Assembly (NCBI GenBank): GCA_029933395.1 | Contig: JAOZOG010000118.1 | Location: forward strand, 1-6,406 | Reading direction: 5' to 3' | Length of the DNA: 6,406 nucleotides | From: Sulfurovaceae bacterium | GTDB lineage: Bacteria; Campylobacterota; Campylobacteria; Campylobacterales; Sulfurovaceae | Shown here: positions 1 to 6,397 of the stretch, piece by piece | How the letters are laid out: each line of letters opens with the position of its first letter | Numbering within the stretch: position 1 is the first letter of the stretch | Notes under the pieces: generated by a model | What the model was told of the DNA's origin: nothing | Databases searched by the model: none | The model's input: only the letters and a program-made list of their open reading frames with translations | Program-made: the position numbers and the translations under genes

Positions 1-358
1 AGTTTCGTCCAATAGCCTTAATAAGGAGAACGTCCTTTCTCTCCCCAACAATAGTAGCGCTTGAGATGATAGGAAGTTTTCTTTTGAGGCCGGGCGTCTC
101 CATCTGGTGGGAAAAAATGAGTTTTGTTCTGACGGTATCATAGGGCTCTACCGGTCCGCCATTGATCTTGCCAAGCTGTACCATGGCTTGAGCTTCATAG
201 ATGGGTGTCGCAATAAAAAAGGCGTAAACAATCGCAAGAAATGTGATAAAGGCAGTGATACCCAGAATAAGCCTGGGGCGCCAGCTTGCCAGTGTAGATT
301 TTCCAGGCACCTCTGTATTGTCAAGTGTTTGGTTTTTCTTTTTTGTGTGATTATTCAT
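1..358 (-). CDS. Wzz-type chain-length determinant, N-terminal part (runs off the window)
   Basis: Translating the minus strand from the ATG at 358 gives 119 open codons to the window edge; the 3' part is missing because the window ends. The product starts with a Lys-rich, polar cytoplasmic tail (1-29) and one strong membrane helix (about 30-51, from RLILGITAF to FFIAT). Directly after it comes TPIYEAQAMVQLGKI (51-65), the hallmark of the Wzz / polysaccharide co-polymerase N-terminal domain, where the chain enters the periplasm. Such proteins set the chain length of Wzy-made polymers. An in-frame TGA lies two codons upstream of the ATG, and AAAAAGG is 10 bases before it, so the start is well supported. 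It is probably the last seen gene of the operon. Whether the full protein is a plain Wzz with a second C-terminal helix or carries a tyrosine-kinase domain cannot be told. Confidence 0.85.
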   Translation of the reverse strand, partial: MNNHTKKKNQTLDNTEVPGKSTLASWRPRLILGITAFITFLAIVYAFFIATPIYEAQAMVQLGKINGGPVEPYDTVRTKLIFSHQMETPGLKRKLPIISSATIVGERKDVLLIKAIGRN

Positions 359-368
359 AATTCAGTAA

Positions 369-375
369 CCTTTTT
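369..375 (-). promoter_or_regulatory. Ribosome binding site of the Wzz-like gene
   Basis: AAAAAGG on the minus strand lies directly after the deacetylase stop and 10 bases before the ATG at 358. It is a modest site that supports the start of the cut gene and continued co-translation within the operon. Confidence 0.5.
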
Positions 376-1128
376 CTATGTGTCAAGTATGCCGTCATGC
401 AGGGTTTTTGCCAGAGATTTGATGCGGTATCCAAGCATCGATTTGAAAGAGAAAATGGAGCGCTCATCTTTCATATTGTCTCCGTCAATACGGTAGATCA
501 ACCCTCTGATGCCATTGAAATCGGGATTGATCCCCTGGCCGACCTTGAAAATATAGCGATAGTGTTTTTGAAGAAGGGTGAAAGATTTGTGGTTATATCT
601 TCCAAAGGGCAGGACAAAACTCTCCATCTCTCTTCTGAGCTCTCTTTCAAGGATCTCCTTCGATGTGACGATCTCTTCGTGCAGGTCGATGCCGGGCAGA
701 GTGAGGTCTCTGTGATTGTGGGAGTGTGACGCCATCATCACATAGCCGCTCTCGCTCATCTCCCTAAGCTCCCTCCAGGTGCAGAATGGAGCGAAATCGT
801 GATATTTATCTTCTTCGTAGTTTTCCCGATGCTTCAGGCTCAAGCGCTTTTTTGGTGTCAGGTTGGTATCCTCCAGAATATAGGCTGTGGGTACGGCCAG
901 AAGCGCTTTGATGCAATATTTTTTCAGCAGCGGAAAGACATAATGGTAAAAGTCATAATAGGCATCATCAAAAGTGAGGCAGAGATTATCTTTTTTTAAC
1001 GAGAGCGTATCTCCCGGTACTACGATATTGAAGCGGTTTGTTACGTATTGCAAGTGTTGCTCAAATGTATCCGGGTCATTACTGAATCGGTCACTGTCAA
1101 TATGATGATACATCGTCGAGAGAAGCAT
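376..1128 (-). CDS. NodB-type polysaccharide deacetylase (carbohydrate esterase family 4), no signal peptide
   Basis: A 250-residue metal-dependent deacetylase, expected to remove N- or O-acetyl groups from a sugar or glycan. The conserved YHHI (7-10) opens the fold. Motif 1 is LTFDDAYYD (51-59), with catalytic base Asp54 and metal ligand Asp55. Motif 2 is SHSHNH (134-139), with metal ligands His135 and His139. Motif 3 is VLPFGRYN (172-179). All key residues are intact, so it should be active. CTWRELREMSESG (116-128) matches the usual W-x-E-L helix before motif 2. There is no hydrophobic leader, so it probably acts in the cytoplasm, perhaps on a nucleotide sugar or lipid-linked intermediate; this is inference. 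The ATG is 6 bases after the upstream stop, in the same frame and without a visible Shine-Dalgarno; Met6 (1113) is an alternative start with no better site. It is followed after 17 bases by the Wzz-like gene. Confidence 0.9.
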   Translation of the reverse strand: MLLSTMYHHIDSDRFSNDPDTFEQHLQYVTNRFNIVVPGDTLSLKKDNLCLTFDDAYYDFYHYVFPLLKKYCIKALLAVPTAYILEDTNLTPKKRLSLKHRENYEEDKYHDFAPFCTWRELREMSESGYVMMASHSHNHRDLTLPGIDLHEEIVTSKEILERELRREMESFVLPFGRYNHKSFTLLQKHYRYIFKVGQGINPDFNGIRGLIYRIDGDNMKDERSIFSFKSMLGYRIKSLAKTLHDGILDT

Positions 1129-1134
1129 AGAGAA

Positions 1135-1926
1135 CTACTTTTTATTTTTATTATACTGCAATTTTGTTGACAGCGCTGTGTATTGTTTGGCTCCCTGAAT
1201 CATCAGGCTGTAGAAACGAATAAGGGAAAAATTGGATAATCGATATTTTTTGACTGCATAGAAGAGAGAGACGGCATAGCTTTTGAGCCCAAAGATCCTC
1301 TGTAGCATCGCACCTTTGGCCTGAACGAGCTGCTCATCGTTAAAATCGGCTCCGGAGCTCTCCTGCGGATGGACGACGATTGGAATCGGCAGATAGAGAA
1401 CCTTCAGTTCTCTGTCCAGTGCGTCAGAGAGAAAGATATTCTCTTCGCCTGTGGGAAATGTTGCACCCAGGCCAAAATATTCATCGAATCTGAGGTGCTC
1501 TTTTTCAAGGGAGTCTCTTTTGAAGGCTATTTCAACCGATGCGACACGCATAATGCTGCGCTTGTTGTGCCAAAAAGATTCTTTCGGGTAGCTATTGAAT
1601 GGCTCACCCTCGGGTGTTTCTATCTGAAAGGTGATGATGTCGGCTGTGGGGTTTTCTTCGAATGCTTTGGTGATGATCTCTTCGATATTTTCCTCATACT
1701 CCAAATCATCATCCGAGATGAGGCAGATCTCCCCCCGGGCCAGATCAAGTGCATGGTTGCGGCTCCTGGCAAGTCCCTTTTCGACATACTCGAACACATT
1801 ATCCGGCAGGGTAGAGCCGGATTCGCTGTTTATCCGCTGATCGATAATGAGGTGGGGTGCCGAGAGCGTGTATTCCCTCTGTTGAAAACGGCTGTCGACT
1901 GTGGAGACCAGGATCTGAAACTTCAC
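1135..1926 (-). CDS. Family 2-type glycosyltransferase with GLARSRN and DDD core
   Basis: Predicted cytoplasmic glycosyltransferase of 263 residues, the third in this operon. It starts with MKFQILVSTVDSR (1-13) rather than the common IPVYN loop. It then shows EKGLARSRNHALDLARGEICLISDDDLEY in two adjoining parts: the donor-site helix GLARSRNHAL (51-60) and the metal site SDDDLEY (71-77). FPTGEENIFLSDAL (157-170) supplies the Glu/Asp pair expected for the catalytic base. Such proteins recur in capsule and O-antigen loci; the donor sugar is not predictable. The C-terminal 50 residues are basic, aromatic and AT-rich in DNA. The start is GTG inside the GTGA overlap with the polymerase gene, with AAGGGG 8 bases upstream. 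The TAG stop lies 6 bases before the deacetylase ATG and in the same frame. Confidence 0.88.
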   Translation of the reverse strand: MKFQILVSTVDSRFQQREYTLSAPHLIIDQRINSESGSTLPDNVFEYVEKGLARSRNHALDLARGEICLISDDDLEYEENIEEIITKAFEENPTADIITFQIETPEGEPFNSYPKESFWHNKRSIMRVASVEIAFKRDSLEKEHLRFDEYFGLGATFPTGEENIFLSDALDRELKVLYLPIPIVVHPQESSGADFNDEQLVQAKGAMLQRIFGLKSYAVSLFYAVKKYRLSNFSLIRFYSLMIQGAKQYTALSTKLQYNKNKK

Positions 1927-3122
1927 GTCACTTTCCCCTTCAGTTCATGGTAAAATCGAACGATTCCATAGGAAGCGGCAGGCAGCAGGATCATCACAAG
2001 AGGCATGCGGTGTCGGATCGCACCGCCAAGATGGAACTCCCAGATTGAAAAGAGAATGGCGCTCACAAAAAAGATGAAAAGATAGATTCTGGAGACTTTC
2101 AGTCCGGCATAGAGTGCAAAGAAATAGATACCTCCGATATAGAGCATATCGATAAAGGCAGCCAGCATTCTCAGCGGGTTGCTGTGATGAAGTATAGGGA
2201 GTGGGGAGAAGATAAACTGCAAAAAGAGCATCGGCAGATCTTTGAGGATATCAAAATAACTGTTCCACTCTACATAGCCGTAGGTCATCTGATTGTCCCC
2301 AAAATGGAGATAGAGGTCATTTCGCAGATTCCTGAAAAATTCCGGTGTGAATTCAAAAGAGGTCAGCGTCGTAAAGAGGTAGGGGATCAGGAAAAAGCTG
2401 GCAAGAATAAAGCTATATCTGACCCATCGGTTTTTTTGAAACAGCGCAAGGAAAATAATGACGATAACGATCAGTTGTGGTCTGGCTGTCAATAGAATCA
2501 GAGAGCCGATAATCATATAGACCAGTCCGATATCGAACAGGGCAGTATCCCGGTAATACTTTCTCACAATACCATAGACCATAATGGAAAAACCGAAGAT
2601 GATCCAGAACTCCCTGAGCGGTACGGGAATAAAGAGCAGAAAGGAGGGGTAGAGCAGTGATAATACCAGAAAAATGGTAGAGCTGCCGTGATCCTCGAGA
2701 CGGTTTTCCTGCATCACGATTTCCCAGGATTTCCATAAAATCATCAATGAGAAGATGAAAAGAAAAATCTGCAAAAGAATAAAGGGTTCCAATTTGAAAA
2801 ACGAGAGTACCCGGAGAGGATAGGTTCCAAAGTAAAAAAGTTTGACCCCCAGTGCCTGCTCATCGGGGAAATAGTTTTCCGTTATAATGTCTGCAAAGAG
2901 CCATGTGTCCGGAAAGTCCGGCACAGTCGGTATCGTCGCGGCAAAGATGAAGAAGAGATAGTAGTAGAGGTAAAGTCCAAAGAGCGCTTTGGCGGAAAAA
3001 GGAAGCTGCATTCTTTTTCCCAGTGCGACCAGCGCGCCAGAGAGAAAGACCAGAAAGAGCAGCGAGAGCAAAAAACCGTCGGGTGTAAGTGCGTACCCGT
3101 AAGTTTTGTTCATCAGATCCAT
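1923..3122 (-). CDS. Multi-pass membrane protein, probable Wzy/EpsG-like polysaccharide polymerase
   Basis: A 399-residue integral membrane protein with about 11-12 hydrophobic segments (roughly 17-34, 46-66, 113-130, 149-166, 171-187, 196-212, 217-228, 236-252, 295-311, 320-341, 345-361, 374-388). Length, helix number and its place between glycosyltransferases in a locus with a flippase and a Wzz-like gene point to the repeat-unit polymerase, which joins lipid-linked units on the periplasmic side. Suggestive residues are PLREFW (168-173), TARP (212-215), a long loop about 253-294, and AIRHRMPL (368-375) before the last helix; charged Arg residues in such places recur in Wzy-like proteins. 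Wzy sequences diverge strongly, so this is inference; an O-acetyltransferase or lipid-linked-sugar glycosyltransferase of GT-C type is less likely. The ATG at 3122 has GAGAG 10 bases upstream; Met4 (3113) is an alternative. The stop overlaps the next start by 4 bases (GTGA). Confidence 0.75.
   Translation of the reverse strand: MDLMNKTYGYALTPDGFLLSLLFLVFLSGALVALGKRMQLPFSAKALFGLYLYYYLFFIFAATIPTVPDFPDTWLFADIITENYFPDEQALGVKLFYFGTYPLRVLSFFKLEPFILLQIFLFIFSLMILWKSWEIVMQENRLEDHGSSTIFLVLSLLYPSFLLFIPVPLREFWIIFGFSIMVYGIVRKYYRDTALFDIGLVYMIIGSLILLTARPQLIVIVIIFLALFQKNRWVRYSFILASFFLIPYLFTTLTSFEFTPEFFRNLRNDLYLHFGDNQMTYGYVEWNSYFDILKDLPMLFLQFIFSPLPILHHSNPLRMLAAFIDMLYIGGIYFFALYAGLKVSRIYLFIFFVSAILFSIWEFHLGGAIRHRMPLVMILLPAASYGIVRFYHELKGKVT
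1935..1940 (-). promoter_or_regulatory. Shine-Dalgarno for the GTG start at 1926
   Basis: AAGGGG on the minus strand is 8 bases upstream of the GTG and lies within the last codons of the polymerase gene. With the 4-base GTGA stop/start overlap it indicates translational coupling, and it supports GTG rather than a later start. Confidence 0.65.
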
Positions 3123-3139
3123 ATCGTTACAACTCTCAT

Positions 3140-4024
3140 TTATTGGGTTTTTCCGAAGAGTGATCTCAGCCAGGCTTTGAATTTTCTGGCTTGATTGAGC
3201 AGTTTCATTTTGAAGAAAAAGCGTTTTTTATATTTTGGATACGCTGTATCGATACGAACATTTTCTGTATGGCTGACATTTTCGAGATGCGCTCCATGGT
3301 AGGGTGAGAGTGTCTGAAGCGGAAAGTAGGTCAATTTTTTGGCGATCAGTTCCTCTTCACCTACAAAAAGCCTGTTCTCCGATGCGGCGACATTGATCTT
3401 GATTCTGGATGTGGGTTCATGCCAACCGATGTAGCCCCGAATACACTCTTCAATAATCTGGAAGGGGTAGTCGGAGAGCCCCGCGCGGTAGAAACGGTAG
3501 CTGTGCTCTGTGTGCCCAAAACGTTTGTATCTGGCAAATTCGGTATGAAAACCACCCACTTTTTCGAGTCCTTCCCGTGTGAAGAAATTGAATGGTGCGC
3601 CGCCATAAAGTGCTCCGATAATATGATAGCCTTCTGCTTCCCGAATAGCCTGAACTTCTCTGATGCGATCCCTGTCAAATAGTGAAAAATGCGGGATGTT
3701 CAGTTTTTGAGAGAGTTCGATATGGATATCGAACACTTCGGGATTCAGGAGTTCCGCATCATCTTCGATAAAAAAGTAATTGTCGTAGTCCGGAAAGGAT
3801 TTGATTACCCTGTTTTTGGAAATGCCGACTCCTTCATTTTCATCAGAGTAGAGCAGTGGAATGCCATAGCGGTCACAATAATCGATCGTCTCTTGATCCG
3901 ACCCATCCAGGCTGACGAGAAAATCATAGTCTGGATTGTTTTGCGTGAAGCGTATATAGTCCCAGACAAAGGTACGAACCAGGGAGGCGCTGTTGTAGGT
4001 GTTGATACAGATGAGATTTTTCAC
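3140..4024 (-). CDS. GT-A-fold glycosyltransferase (GT2-like) with EDD and GHTEHSYR motifs
   Basis: Predicted cytoplasmic glycosyltransferase of 294 residues acting on the lipid-linked repeat unit. Residues 1-11 (MKNLICINTYN) form the first strand and loop of a GT-A fold. FLVSLDGSD (35-43) replaces the usual VDDGS nucleotide-binding loop, ENEGVGISKNRVI (62-74) is the GT2 G-x-(S/A)-x-(A/K)-R/N-N helix, and YFFIEDDAEL (83-92) carries the DxD-like metal site as EDD (87-89). GGF at 157-159 and GHTEHSYRFYRAG (170-182) lie where the acceptor site and catalytic acid are expected. The C-terminus (about 264-294) is very basic, with many Lys, Arg and Phe, suggesting contact with the inner membrane. The start is GTG, chosen because AAGAGG lies 7 bases upstream and the fold begins at once. 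It lies 4 bases after the flippase stop. Class is fairly sure; the sugar is unknown. Confidence 0.87.
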   Translation of the reverse strand: MKNLICINTYNSASLVRTFVWDYIRFTQNNPDYDFLVSLDGSDQETIDYCDRYGIPLLYSDENEGVGISKNRVIKSFPDYDNYFFIEDDAELLNPEVFDIHIELSQKLNIPHFSLFDRDRIREVQAIREAEGYHIIGALYGGAPFNFFTREGLEKVGGFHTEFARYKRFGHTEHSYRFYRAGLSDYPFQIIEECIRGYIGWHEPTSRIKINVAASENRLFVGEEELIAKKLTYFPLQTLSPYHGAHLENVSHTENVRIDTAYPKYKKRFFFKMKLLNQARKFKAWLRSLFGKTQ

Positions 4025-4028
4025 AGGA

Positions 4029-5462
4029 TTACCTCTTGAGTTCGCGGAGCAAAACCGAAAATTTCCCGTATTTTACTCTAATCAAGCCTAAATAGAGGAG
4101 TGCACCGAATGAAATCATCATCACGAGCTGCAAGAGAGGAGAGCCTATCATGCCTTGCAGGCTTCGGCCGAGCAGGTAAACACCCAGATCCATCAGGAGG
4201 GTGATCAGCAGCAGAGGGGCGAGAACACGCAGCCCCTCGGAGACTTTGAGTTCTATCAATCCCCAGGAGACTTTGAAGACAGGATAGAGCATCACGAGGT
4301 TGGAAAGCAGGTAGGAGAGCGCGACACCCTCGACACCGTACATCACGCCGGGAATGAAGAAGAGCACCGTCACGATAGAGCTGATGATGCCGATTTTTAG
4401 AAGCAGGGAGGTGTCGCCTTTGGCCATATAGATCGAGCCGTTGGTGGTACCGATGGACTGGATGATACCGACCGGAGCAAGCAGCATCAGGATCACAGGA
4501 AGTGTTTCCCATTTTTCACCGAAGAGAACCGAAACAATCTGGTCTGCCGTCACGATCAGGCCCCCCATCAACGGGAAGGAGACCAGGCCGATGAAAAAGA
4601 TAGCCTTGAGGTAAGCCTCTCTGAATTTCGCATTGTCATCTTTGATCTGTGAAAAGGCGGGAAAGAGGATACGCAGGAGGACGCGGGCGATATTCTGTAT
4701 CGGATAGAGCATGATGCTGTAGCCCAGACTGTAGGCCCCGAGTGCCGCAGAGCCCAGAAATTTTCCGATGAGCAGATTGTCGGCATTGCGGGCGAAGTAG
4801 TTGACGAAATTGAAGGCGGAGAGGCTGGCGGTATAGCCCCAGATACGCCGGATATCTTCCCGGTCGAAATGCCACATTGGACGCCACTTCGCATTGTGCC
4901 AGAGCAGGAGTGTCGTGATCAGGCTTGTCATCAGAGTTTGGAGTACCAGGCTGTAGACTCCCAAACCACTCAGCGCCGCTATGATACCAGCGGTGATGCC
5001 AAGTAGAACGGCAAGGCTCTCTATGAGTGTGACCGGTTTGAAATCGAGTGCTTTTTCATAACGTGCCTTCTGGATAATGCCCAGCGAGACAAGAATAAAA
5101 TTGAATGAGACAAGCTGGAGTGGGGTGATCAGGGCGGGGTTGTCAAAAAAAGCGGCAATCGGTCCAGCCAGCAGCATCAGAATCGCTGTAAATATGAGGC
5201 CTACCACAAGGTTGAAGTAGAAAACGCTTGAGAGGAGTTGCTCATCGGGATCGTCGATATGGATCAGGGCCGAAGCCGTTCCCATATCGGTAAAGAGCAG
5301 CAGAAAGCCGACAAAGAGCATCAAGATGGCAAAAAGGCCAAAGTCATCAGGCGAGAGCAGTCTCGCAAATATGACAAGGCTGAGTACCTGCAGTATCTGT
5401 TTGAAAAGATTGGCAAATGCCACCCATTTGGTGCCTGAAAGGACTTTGGCTTTGAGTGACAT
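4029..5462 (-). CDS. wzx: Polysaccharide flippase, MOP superfamily (Wzx/WzxC type)
   Basis: Inner-membrane transporter predicted to flip the undecaprenyl-linked repeat unit from the cytoplasmic to the periplasmic face for Wzy-dependent polymerisation. The 477 residues match normal Wzx/WzxC length. Family hallmarks are the start MSLKAKVLSGTKW (1-13), ARLLSPDDFGLFA (33-45), the acidic TDMGTASALI stretch (58-67), and NADNLLIGKFLG followed by AALGAYSLGYSIMLYP (226-254), typical of the colanic-acid exporter / TuaB branch. Hydrophobic segments alternate through the whole length, consistent with 12 to 14 membrane helices (for example 42-58, 82-104, 112-130, 150-165, 290-312, 322-335, 357-372, 413-431, 444-460). 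The ATG follows the upstream TAG with no base between and no good Shine-Dalgarno at normal distance (AAAGAG is about 14 bases away), so translation is probably coupled. The substrate cannot be inferred. This gene is richer in G+C than the downstream genes. Confidence 0.93.
   Translation of the reverse strand: MSLKAKVLSGTKWVAFANLFKQILQVLSLVIFARLLSPDDFGLFAILMLFVGFLLLFTDMGTASALIHIDDPDEQLLSSVFYFNLVVGLIFTAILMLLAGPIAAFFDNPALITPLQLVSFNFILVSLGIIQKARYEKALDFKPVTLIESLAVLLGITAGIIAALSGLGVYSLVLQTLMTSLITTLLLWHNAKWRPMWHFDREDIRRIWGYTASLSAFNFVNYFARNADNLLIGKFLGSAALGAYSLGYSIMLYPIQNIARVLLRILFPAFSQIKDDNAKFREAYLKAIFFIGLVSFPLMGGLIVTADQIVSVLFGEKWETLPVILMLLAPVGIIQSIGTTNGSIYMAKGDTSLLLKIGIISSIVTVLFFIPGVMYGVEGVALSYLLSNLVMLYPVFKVSWGLIELKVSEGLRVLAPLLLITLLMDLGVYLLGRSLQGMIGSPLLQLVMMISFGALLYLGLIRVKYGKFSVLLRELKR
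4032..4037 (-). promoter_or_regulatory. Shine-Dalgarno deciding a GTG start
   Basis: AAGAGG on the minus strand lies 7 bases before the GTG at 4024 and overlaps the last two codons of the flippase gene (AAG AGG TAA). It is the best ribosome binding site in the window. It fixes the GTG as start and ties translation of this glycosyltransferase to that of the flippase. Confidence 0.75.
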
Positions 5463-6383
5463 CTAGCGGCTGCGCACTCTTTGGAGAAGAAGGCGGACAA
5501 TCCTGCTCTTGAGTTCCATAGGATGCGAGAAGAGCTCTCTGTAGAGGATGGATTTGATCTGTTTTTTGAAACGTGCATCCTGCGCCAGTGAATAGTAGAA
5601 GTAGTAGGGCGGATGGGTATGCTGAGTCGATATCTTGATCAGGTGAACGATCTCGGTTTCCGGAGTCCGCTCGATAAAGTTGCGATAGGCATCGTCATAG
5701 GCTTCGAGAAAAGTTCCGGCATTCGTTTCCCGGGTCATCGTCGAAGCATCTTTTCGGATATAGATCATCTCCTCCATCATCTCGAAGCGAAACCCATTCA
5801 GTGCCAGATGCAGCATCGTCGTGATGTCAGAGGGTGCAAGCATAATATCGACATGCATAAAACCGCCGAGTTCCAGAAAACTCTCCCGACTGTAGCAACT
5901 GCCTGAAGGGGTCAATCCGCCATGCATCGGAATCAGTGCGGCATATTCACCTGCGATCAGTTCGCCGGTACGGAAACCGGCTCTGTTCAGCTGCAGCCCA
6001 TAGTCACGAAACATACTGTGTCCCCAGAGGAGATATTTTTTGGGATAGTTTCGCTCCTTCAGTTTGGTAGCGATAGTTTCGATGGCGTGCGGTTCGAGCG
6101 CATCGTCGGCGTGGCAGAAGAGTATATAATCACCTTTGGCATTTTCGAGGCAGACATTATGGTTGGCGATGAGCGGTACCCTCTCGGTCAATGTTTTGAC
6201 ACGTACTTTCTCATCGGTATAGCTTGCCAGTATCTCAGGGATGTTGTCTTCGCTCGCATCGTCAACGATCAGGATTTCATAGGGGATATCGGTCTGTTGA
6301 TCGAGGCAGGAGTCGATCGTTTTGCGTATGGTTTTTTCATTGTTGTAGACAGGAATGGCAATCGTGATGAGAGGATTTTGCAT
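5463..6383 (-). CDS. Family 2 glycosyltransferase (GT-A fold), first gene seen of the polysaccharide operon
   Basis: Predicted cytoplasmic, probably membrane-associated glycosyltransferase that moves a sugar from a nucleotide-sugar donor onto a growing lipid-linked repeat unit; donor and acceptor cannot be read from sequence. The 306-residue protein opens with the classic GT2 strand and loop (ITIAIPVYNNEKTI, residues 6-19), then EILIVDDASEDN (37-48, nucleotide binding), GDYILFCHADDAL (84-96, where ADD at 92-94 takes the metal-binding DxD place), and a GGF plus PSD stretch (173-186) where the catalytic base is expected. The tail (about 288-306) is rich in Arg and Leu and may touch the membrane. 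The ATG start has GGAG 10 bases upstream and the GT2 core begins right after it. The TAG stop directly abuts the ATG of the flippase gene, in the same frame. Family assignment is firm; specificity is unknown. Confidence 0.93.
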   Translation of the reverse strand: MQNPLITIAIPVYNNEKTIRKTIDSCLDQQTDIPYEILIVDDASEDNIPEILASYTDEKVRVKTLTERVPLIANHNVCLENAKGDYILFCHADDALEPHAIETIATKLKERNYPKKYLLWGHSMFRDYGLQLNRAGFRTGELIAGEYAALIPMHGGLTPSGSCYSRESFLELGGFMHVDIMLAPSDITTMLHLALNGFRFEMMEEMIYIRKDASTMTRETNAGTFLEAYDDAYRNFIERTPETEIVHLIKISTQHTHPPYYFYYSLAQDARFKKQIKSILYRELFSHPMELKSRIVRLLLQRVRSR

Positions 6384-6393
6384 TGATATAAAA

Positions 6394-6397
6394 CTCC
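6394..6397 (-). promoter_or_regulatory. Ribosome binding site of the first glycosyltransferase
   Basis: The minus strand reads CCTGGAG followed by ten bases and the ATG at 6383. The GGAG core sits at the far end of usual spacing but supports this start. Only 23 bases lie upstream of the ATG in the window, too few to judge whether a promoter or another operon gene precedes it. Confidence 0.6.

Noticed and set aside
359..375. Gap between deacetylase and Wzz-like genes, checked for a terminator or promoter.
   Set aside because: Only 17 bases, holding a ribosome site; no inverted repeat with a T run and no -35/-10 pair is visible.
107..496. A 129-residue open frame on the plus strand across the deacetylase/Wzz junction.
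   Set aside because: It covers the ends of two convincing minus-strand genes, is rich in Cys and Ser in an unstructured way, and has no ribosome site worth noting.
991..997. Seven-T run (seven A in the coding strand) in the deacetylase, with similar 7-base runs at 2431-2437 and 5145-5151, considered as phase-variation or frameshift sites.
   Set aside because: All three genes are intact through the runs, the runs are short, and long poly-G or poly-C tracts typical of contingency loci are absent.
1369..1953. A 194-residue open frame on the plus strand.
   Set aside because: It lies antisense to the third glycosyltransferase and runs into the polymerase gene. It has no recognisable domain, while the minus-strand frame carries clear glycosyltransferase motifs.
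3123..3139. Small ATG frame at 3137 just before the polymerase gene, considered as a leader peptide.
   Set aside because: It runs only a few codons past the polymerase start, out of frame, and overlaps the likely Shine-Dalgarno; it looks like chance.
4078..4512. A 144-residue minus-strand frame inside the flippase gene.
   Set aside because: It is an out-of-frame shadow of the flippase, whose membrane pattern is continuous through this part; the shadow is Arg/Pro/His rich and has no domain.
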